A model generated the notes under the pieces. It made no database searches, was not told the DNA's origin, and saw only the letters and a list, made by a program, of their open reading frames with translations. 52,362 nt of DNA from Bradyrhizobium sp. Leo170 (lineage in GTDB: Bacteria; Pseudomonadota; Alphaproteobacteria; Rhizobiales; Xanthobacteraceae): positions 1 to 52,362 of the forward strand of contig NZ_PSRR01000017.1 of NCBI RefSeq assembly GCF_004296405.1. The letters run 5' to 3'. The position numbers and the translations under genes were made by a program. Shown here in pieces: positions 40,610 through 49,600 of this stretch (positions are counted from its first letter, which is position 1; each line of letters begins with the position of its first letter).

Positions 40610-43600
40610 CTATGGAGAGCTCGGCGCAACGACCTGGCGGGCGAGCGTATCGCGCTCCACCGCCGTCAACTGCTTGGTGTCGTCCGCGGTAAAGGTGCCG
40701 TTGCCGAGGACGCGGACCATATTGTTCGGGTCATAATTGTTGTTGCTTTGCCTGCCACGATTCCGCTGTTGTTCGCTATTGGGGCGATCTTCCTCACTTC
40801 CGCCACCGAAGCCGAGAAACTCGACGATGATGATGGAGGGCTGCTCACCGGCACGCGCCTGCGGCACGGTGGCTTGCTGGGCAGCGGCGCCCGCCGTGTT
40901 CGAGGCTTCGGTCAGACCGCCGATGTTGGGCGCCTGGACCTGCGGCACGCCGACGACGCCGCCCTGCGCCTGGATGTTCGCGGCGTTGACGATGTGCAGC
41001 GCCGCGATGTTGACAAAGCTCGACGCGCGGATGCCCGCCTCGCCCGCATCGACGGTGCCGAGCGGCGCGATCAGATCGACCGTCCCAGGCGGCACCTCTG
41101 CGATCTGTCTCAGCGTCGCGATGCCGGCGCCGCTGGACGGCACGACGGGTGACACGGTGACATTGCCGTATCTGTCATAGACGCGTTTGGGCGGCGTGTA
41201 GATCACCGTGGTCTTGGCGCCGCGGCCGGCATTGATGTCGCCTTCCGCCGACCAGGCGATGATATTGCCGCCGAACGTGGTCATGATGCGCGACAGGCCA
41301 AGCAGCACGCTGCCCTTGGAGTAGACCTGGATGTTGCCCGACCCTTGCGTGATCAGTCCGGCATCGGCGCCCGGCGACAGCCCCTCGGTCCCGAGCGTGA
41401 CTGTGCCATTCGGCACCAGGAACTGGATGTCGCCGCCGAAATCGGTGTGCACATAGCCGCTTTGAACGGTTGTCTTACCCGGCGTGCCGGTCCCGACCGT
41501 CGCCGAGAACATGGTGATATCTCCACCATAGGCGGCATCGTTCGGCAACAACGTTGCAATCGCCTGGCGCCCGCGCAAATAAGAGCCGGCACGTGGACCG
41601 CCGTCCTCGTTGTATTCGCGCCCGCCTGCCGTCAGTTCGGCGTAATAGATCTGCCGCAAGAAGATGCGCTGCTGCGCTGCCGACAAGGTGAAGAAGTAAC
41701 CGAGCGCATCGGCCTTGGATCCGCTATAGCTGAAGCGCTCCTTCAGCCAGTCATAAAGTTCATCCCCATAAGTTTTCGCGACCTTGCCCGGCTGGTCGGC
41801 AAGTTTCCCCTCGCCCGCGAGATTCTTCGGATCGAGATAGAGCTTCGCAAAACCGGTCCAGTCGACTTGTCCAACACCGATTTCGCCGGCACCGACGCCG
41901 GCCTGCATGACGACGCCAGCGCCGGGCCGGTTGTCGCCCGCAAGCAACGGTCCGAGGCTCTCAACCGTCGCAATTGAGCCTTGATAGATGTCCTTGGCGG
42001 CTGTGATTTCGAGCGTGCCGGGGCCGGCAATCGCCAAGCCTCCCTTTTCGACGGACTCGAGCGACGGCGTGCCTGCATAAATGATGCTGCCGCCGGCCGC
42101 GATGGTGGACACGTCGTTCTGATCGCTGTGCAGGATCAGTCCCTTCGTATTGACGATGTCGCCGCCCGCAAGCATCCGCAGCGGCCCTCCGGCCTGATGG
42201 AAGACGTTCTTGATCTCACCGCTGGCGACGGTCCGAGTCTTGGTGAGGATCCGGCCATAGGTGATGCCGGTGATATCGCCGCCCACCGCATAAATACGTG
42301 AGAGATTGCTTTGGCCCAGCACGGCCTGGTCCCTATCCTTTACCGTGTTCGCATCGAAGACGAAGGGATGCCCACCGAGCTCATAGGAATAAACCTCCAG
42401 TGATCCGATCCCCCGATCGTCGACGGTGGTGTAATCGCCCCAATAGTTGGATGCCGTGATCGTCCGTCCGTTATTCAAGATCGCCCACGCCGGCCGGAAT
42501 GGCGTCGCCAGGGCGGACAGCGAAGACATCAAGGGACCCATCTCGTGCCCGTCGCCGAAGATCGATCCCTGCGCCAGCAGCTCGAGCACGCTGTCGTGTG
42601 ACGGCAGCAGCATTCCTCCGCCCGGGTTATAGATGTTGCCGTTCGCGGCGACCGCCTGCACGATCGGGGGCAAATACCGGGAGTATGTTGCGCCGCTGCC
42701 CGGCTGGAGCGAACCGCCCGCGGCAAACATGTTGACGGCGGTTTGCCCCGTCCACAGCGTGAACCAGCTCGCGCCGTCACCGTTCGTTTGACCGTTATTC
42801 GCGTCCGTCCAGGCCGTGACGCCGACGCGGCCCGGATCGAGGATGGTTCCTACGGCCAGATCGCCACGCGCGCGAAGATTGATCACGCTGTCGCCTGGCG
42901 CGAAATCTCCGCCATAGAGCGTGGTCATCGAATAGGGCGTCAGCGGATTGATCGGCCGCGGATCCGTCCCGTTATCGTTACGAATGTTCGTCGCGGTGAG
43001 ACTGCCGAAATCTCCGGTCGCGACATCCATGATCCCGCGCAGATTCACGAATTGATTGCCACCGGTGCCGATATCGCCCGCTTTCACCGACAGCGTGCCG
43101 CCGCCCGTCTGCACAAGACTGCCATCGCCCATCACACGGCCGCTGCCACCGACGGCGATGACCACACCGCGACCTGTGTCGCCGCCGATCGTGCCGCCCG
43201 CTTGCAGCGTGACGTTGCCGCCGCCGAGGGCGCCGATACCGGAGAAAGCGGACAGATTCAAAGCCGCAGCCTGACTCGTGTCGATCTGATCAAACGTATA
43301 GCTGCCGAAATTGATGCCCCATGCCGTGCGCTGGCTGATCTCCGAACCACCCTGGCGCCACAGCCAGCTTCCAATCTCATCAGCGCGTGTCGTCAGCGTG
43401 CCCTTGATGTCGCCTTGCGCGGCAAGCAGGAAATCGCCGCCATGCTCGGTGTAGTACATGCGCTCCGAGCCGAGCGTCGCTTCATACGCGGCGTTTGCCG
43501 AGCCCTGCACTGTGCCGTCCGACAATGTGCCCCGGCTGACGTTGTAAGAATCATTGGCCGCGGTCCCGGTCCCCTTGATCGCGGTGCCGGCGGTGTAGAT

Positions 43601-46600
43601 ACCGAAAGCCGATTTCTGCTCGTAATTGCCGCCGGCGAGAAGTTCGAGGTCGCCCGTGCCAGTGCGCACGACGCTGACGCCAGTAGTCGACGCGCTGCCG
43701 ACAAGCGTGACCTGGAAGGGATCATTCAACACCACATTGCCTGAACCAGCGAGGCTATCTGCCGTCTTTAGCGCACGACTGTCGGCGCTCGCAAGATCGG
43801 CGCCGCCCACGAGCCGCATCGACCAGGATTGCGTCCCCGGTGCGAGCATCGGCGCGATCGCCCACACCTGACGATCGCCCGGCCCGGTCAGCTTCACGTT
43901 CGTCATGCCGGAAGGCAGAACCGTACCCTTGGGGATCAGCGTATCGGCAGCGAACTTGTAGCCTGAGAACACGAAAAGGCTGGTCCCCGCTGGCAGGGTC
44001 ACCGGCTGGAGAACCAGATTGTTGGCATTGGCCGAGTTTATGAATGCGACTCCGGTGAAATAGACACCTTTCTCGAACACGGTGCCCACCGGGAATACTG
44101 TTTTGAATGGAAGCGGATCGCCAGGATTGTACGTTTTTGTCGGGGTAATGATACGCCCCCCGTTCAATGTCCTGGTCTGTGCGGCGTTTCCTCCTATCGT
44201 GTAAGCCTGTGCCAAAGTTATCTGGACAGGAATTGGATTAGCAGCAGTCGGGCTCGCCTTGACCCTTCCCCCGACGAGATTCAGTTCCAAATTGATTTTG
44301 ATACTGGCTGGAATGGTCGAACCATTGCCGATGACCACGTCATCCATTGTGATCGTGTAATTTGACGTAAGGGTGCTACCTGCCGGGATCAGCACCGTCA
44401 GCGCGTCGGGCGATTTCGGCGGCGGTGCGAAACCGTCATTCATGCTGCCGTTGATCTTGAGATCGCTTGCGGCGCGGACGATGAGCACGCCTGGCTCGCC
44501 GGAGCCCAGCACGGCCGGATCGGCTTTTGGCCCATAGCGATAACCGGAGAAATCCAGATCGCCTTTTGTTGACAGATCTCCATCTGACGTGATGGCAACG
44601 CCCGGCCGCAGATGGAAGGCGGAGCCATAAGCCGCCAGCCCGGCAAGCCGGTTCTTCAAGTCGCCGTTCTGAAGCGCCGCGTTGATGAATGTCTGACTGT
44701 CGGCATGCAAACCATCGAGGTACGCCTGATCGATGGCGCTGCCGCCCGGAAGTTCATAGGTGCGGAAGCCGTTCATCGCGATGCTGCTGCTACCGCGGAT
44801 ATCGAGCGGACTGCGCGCGTCGATCGCGATATCGTTTGCGCCGGTGCCGTCGCCGTCCGCCCCGCCGCGGCGCTGCGCATTGAGCTCCAGCTTGCCGCGC
44901 GCCACGTTGTCCGGCGAGGACATATCGATGGTCGCGCCCGGCGCCAGCGTCATTGTTCCTTGCTTGCTCGTGAGTTCGACATGCGCGGTGTTGTTGGCCT
45001 CGATCGGCGCACCATAGCTGTCGGTCTGCAGAACAGAGTGATGCACATCGAGCACGGCGTTCCGCGTCAAGGTCAGATCATCACGCGCCGACAGGCGGAT
45101 GGTGCCGGGCTTGGCGCCGCTTGCATCGATCCTGCCGTCGACTGTGAGGCTGCCTTGATCGACGGAGACCGTCACGTAGCGCGCCTTGACGCCATCGCCG
45201 ATGACAAGGCTGCCCTGGCGCAGATCAAAGCTGCGGGCGCCGAAGAAGCCGGCGTGATTGAGCTTCGCGTTCAATGCGGCGAAAGCGCCAAAATCCTGCG
45301 CCGCCACCGTGAACTGGCCGCTGTCATAATCACCCGTCGACGATCCCTTGATCGTGCCGCCGAACGAGACATGCCCATGCGCGGCGTCGATGGCCTTGGC
45401 CGTGATCGAGCCCGCAGCGTTGTTCACCGCCGAGACGTCGATCACCGAGCCGGCGCTCTGAATGATGTCGCCGCTCGTGCTATTCAGAACGAGATCGCCG
45501 CCCCAGCTATATTTCGTGACATCGAAGAAGGAGATGGCACGGCCTGACAGGTCGATGACCGCGTTGCCGCCGAGCACGACATCATGCGTGGCGCTGAGCG
45601 TCAGCTTGCCGGAGGGCAAGGCAAATGCGGTATCGACAAAGACGCTGTCGCCGCCAAAGGAGACCGTCCCGCCGAGATCCGTCACGCCGCGCGTATCCGC
45701 GGGAGCGGCCCCAGTCGGCGCGACCAGACGCAAAGCGCCACCCGCGGTGACATCGAGCTTTGCCCCATTGCTCGCCGTGATCAGCGGGGCCGCGATGGTG
45801 AGATTCCCGCCCTGCAAGGCGCCCTGGCTGTCCTGGCTCAAGCCCACCTTGAACGTGCCATCGCTGTTCGCCGTGACACGCCTCAACGCCGTCAGCGTGC
45901 CATCCGAGAAGCCGAGCGCAAGACGGTTCAGCGTTGCGCCATCGGTCGGCTTGCTTTGCGAGGCGTCATAGCCGAACAGAACCTCGTTCGCCGTGATGGC
46001 GAGACGCCCCAAACCCGTGCCGGGTCCGCCGGGCATGACACCGGCGGGTGCCTGGCTGCCATACGGAGCGGCAGTGCCAGTGCGGATGCCGTTCCAGATC
46101 AGCGTATCGGCGGTGACGCTCGCCGTATCGCTCGCCGAGCCAAGACCATAAATGGCTGGCGTGTTGAGAACGAGCTTGAGCGGATCCCCGGCCCCCTCCT
46201 GCCGCGTGGTGTCGAGCGCGACGGTGCCGATCAGATTGAACGCGCGGTTTGCCGTCAGAATGAGCTGTTCGAGCGCGGGAACCCCTGATGTCGTCGACGG
46301 CCGCAGGAGCTTGTCGAGGACGCTCTGGGTGAGGTTCCAACCCGGGGGGAGCTGGCCCGCGGCCTGCGCCGCGGCAAGCGCAGCCTCCGTGCCGATATTG
46401 ACCTGCTCCTGCGTGACGTTGAGATAGCGCGCGCCGAAATTGACGTCGCCCATGGTGAGCCCGCCCGGCCCGGCCAGCACCACACTGCCGTCGGTGAGCA
46501 GCGATGCACCGCTCGCAATGTCGATCTTGCCGGGGCCAACGGCATTCAGGAATTGGAACCATCCATTGGCGACCGCGAGCACGGCCGGACTGAAATTGGG

Positions 46601-49600
46601 ATCCGCGTACAAATAGGGGCTGATGTTGGCATACACATAACCGAGCGTGGAATCGACGGCGTTGCTGCTCAATCCGCGCGTATCGATGGTCGCGCCGCCC
46701 GCCATGTTGACGGCCTTGCCGACCAGGAACACCTGGCCCGCGCGGATGATGGCGCCGTCGAGCAGGTTGATGGCCGAGGTCGTACTTGCGTCAAAATAAA
46801 CGTTGGCGCCGACGCCGGGCTTGTTCTCCACGAAGAACATGCTCGTGCCGCCGAGCAAGAGCGTCGATGCCTTGAAGGCGTTGATGTCGTCGCTCGAGAT
46901 GGACGTATGCCCGACGATGGGCGTGCCCCCCGGTGCCGTGATGTCGAGCACGACAGGGCCCGACGTGACGGCAGCCGGCTTGATGATCAGCGTGCCGTCA
47001 ATGCCGCCTTTGGCGCCATCGAACAGCGCGGTGCCGGCGAAGGACAGCGATTTCGTATTATCAACCGACGGGAGCAGGCTGATTTCAAGCACCTTGCCGT
47101 CCTCCGGCAAACGAGGCCGGAAGCCGCCGAACTGGGCCGCCTGCGCACGCCCGAAATCGGCATAGCTCGTTTCGTTATATTGCGAATAGCGCCGCGTGTT
47201 CTGGCCGGAGGTGAGGATCACCCGCGTCGGCAGCGCGTCCCGGCTTCCGGTATTGGCGACGCCGAGATAGCCCGATGCGATGATGGAGCCATTGCCGATG
47301 GTCACGGGCGCAATCGTGGTGGCACCCGTCGAGCCAAGCTCGACGCGATAGCCGCCGGGCAGCAGCGCATAGCTGGAGGGCAGCAGCGTATAGGTGCCCG
47401 CCGGCAGTCCCGGCACGCCAGAGGGAAGCGTGATCTGCTGGCCAATCGCCGGATCGCCAGCGCCGTTGGTTGCGATCGCTGGCGCATAATCAGCGGCGTA
47501 ACCGGGCAGGATCGCATAGACCTTGTTGCCGGAGGCGCTGTAGCTGTTGACCGGATTGGCATTGACGAGCGCTGTCTTCAGCACATCGACCGAACCGCCG
47601 CGGCCGGAAATGAAACCCGCGCCGGTGAGCGCGCCGCCGCCGGTGAGATCGAGCACGGCCCCGACCTCGCCCACGACCGATGCGGCGTTGATCGAAACGC
47701 CGCTCGAGATCTTAATGCCGTGCTGGTCATCATACGACGCGCTTGCCAGGTTGCGCAGCGTGCCGTCCGCGCCTTGATAGGTGAGCCCGTCCGAGGTGCC
47801 CCCAAAGGGCATGATCAGGCCGGCCGCGCTCGCGGACGTAATGCTGCCGCTGCGGAACGTGATACGCGCGTTAGGCGGCACGGCATTGGCCGCGGACTGA
47901 TCATAAGTGTTTAACCAGATATGACCCAGCGGCGCGCGAAGAACGCCGCCCTGGTCGATGTCGACGGCGAAGAAGGCGAGACCGCCGAAGACCGAAGCCG
48001 GGACCGCTGGTGTCTGATCGTCATTGCGGCGGATGGTGAGACGGGTATCTGGGGCATAGCCGCCATCGTCCAATCCGGCCCGCTGCCCAGCCCTGATGAT
48101 GGCGACCGCGCCGCTCAGAGGATAAATCTGATCCGCGATCAGCGTGAGATTGTAGGCATTGAGGCCGCCAACCTGTTCGTTTTGGTCAGCACGGATTGTG
48201 GCATCACCAACGCGAAGATCACCGCGGCTTTGCAACGTCACCTGGTCAAAGCCATAGGCGACGGCATCTCGGATCAGCCCTGAGCCATAGCCTTGCTGGG
48301 CCGTCGCGCCGAAATGAATATCCCCGTAAACATCGATGAGATCGGCGGAGATCGTGAAATGGCTGTCCTTCGCGATCGATTGAGGAGCACCAAGAAGGAA
48401 GCCCGACCCCACGTTGATGCCGGGATAGTACCCCTTGATATCCCCAACCTGTTCCGGCTTTGTCCCGCTGTAGTTAAACCCTTCCAGGCGGACGTAAGGC
48501 GCCGCAAGGCGAATGTTGACAGCGGATTGATCAGAGGGCGCCGTTATCACACCGCCTGACAAGCGGATGCTGCGCGAAAGCTGAAGATCGATATTGCCGC
48601 CAAAAACAAAGAGATCGCGAGTCGAGAGCGAGAGCGATGCAAATCCACCCGCTTCGATCTGGTCGACACCGATCACGGTGCGGCCGAATTGCAGGGCCGG
48701 ATCTCCCTCACCCGGCTTAAGATCGGCGCTGAGGCCACTGCGACCCGCATACTGCACGAGGGTGATATCGCGCGACCTCTGGAAGGCTTCCGTCAAGTCG
48801 CCGGCGGCATAGGGCGAACTCGCGGTGGGTTGCCCCAGCGTATAACCTCGTTCAGCCATTGTCAGACTCAGCGCGCCGCCGGAGGCGCCGCTGCCGCCGC
48901 TTGCTGCACGCAAGGTGCCGTCGAGCGTGATGCCGAAGGCGGAATAGAGCGAGATCGTCCCGCCATCGCTCGCGGCCGGCGTCGAGACATAGCCGTTGCC
49001 GGTGGAGACATCGACCAGCGCAGAGGTGCCTGATGCATCGATCATGGCGCCGGGACGAAGGATCACAAACGCATCGCTGACAATGGGCGCGCCCCCGTTG
49101 TCGACCGCGCCCGTGCCGCCGATGCGGATCGTGCCGCCGTCCGGCACAGCCGTGTAAGCAATCCCGCGCTCATCGCGTCCCACCGCGCCGCGTGCGGAGA
49201 CATCCAGCACCGCGGCGTTGCCGATCCAGATCGACCGCGTCAGGGCGAATTCGCCATAGCCGAAATTATAGCGGCTGTCGCCGGGCGCGTCCTGCAGGCT
49301 CGTGATCAGGATATTGCCGGCGGGCGCCAAGATCGCGCCGTCGATGACGGTCTGGCGATTGGCGAAGATCGACACGGAACGCCCCGCATCGACGTTAATG
49401 GACGCGCCTTTCGCCAGCGTGAAATCATGCAGGCTCCAGAGCGTCACATCGGCGCCAACGCGCTGCGTGACGCTATGCGCGACGGGGTTGATGATGAAGC
49501 TCGGCGGCGTCCACAGCTCCGCGGCATCCGCGATAGGGCTTCCCGTCGCCGCGTCATAGCTCTTGTCCGTGAAGCGATAGACCGGCACCTCGACGTCAAG

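Noticed and set aside
40599..40617. CTCCAT-GCCGACT-ATGGAG hairpin at the end of the exoprotein gene
   Set aside because: Only six base pairs, overlapping the stop codon, and no T-run on either side, so calling it a terminator is not justified.
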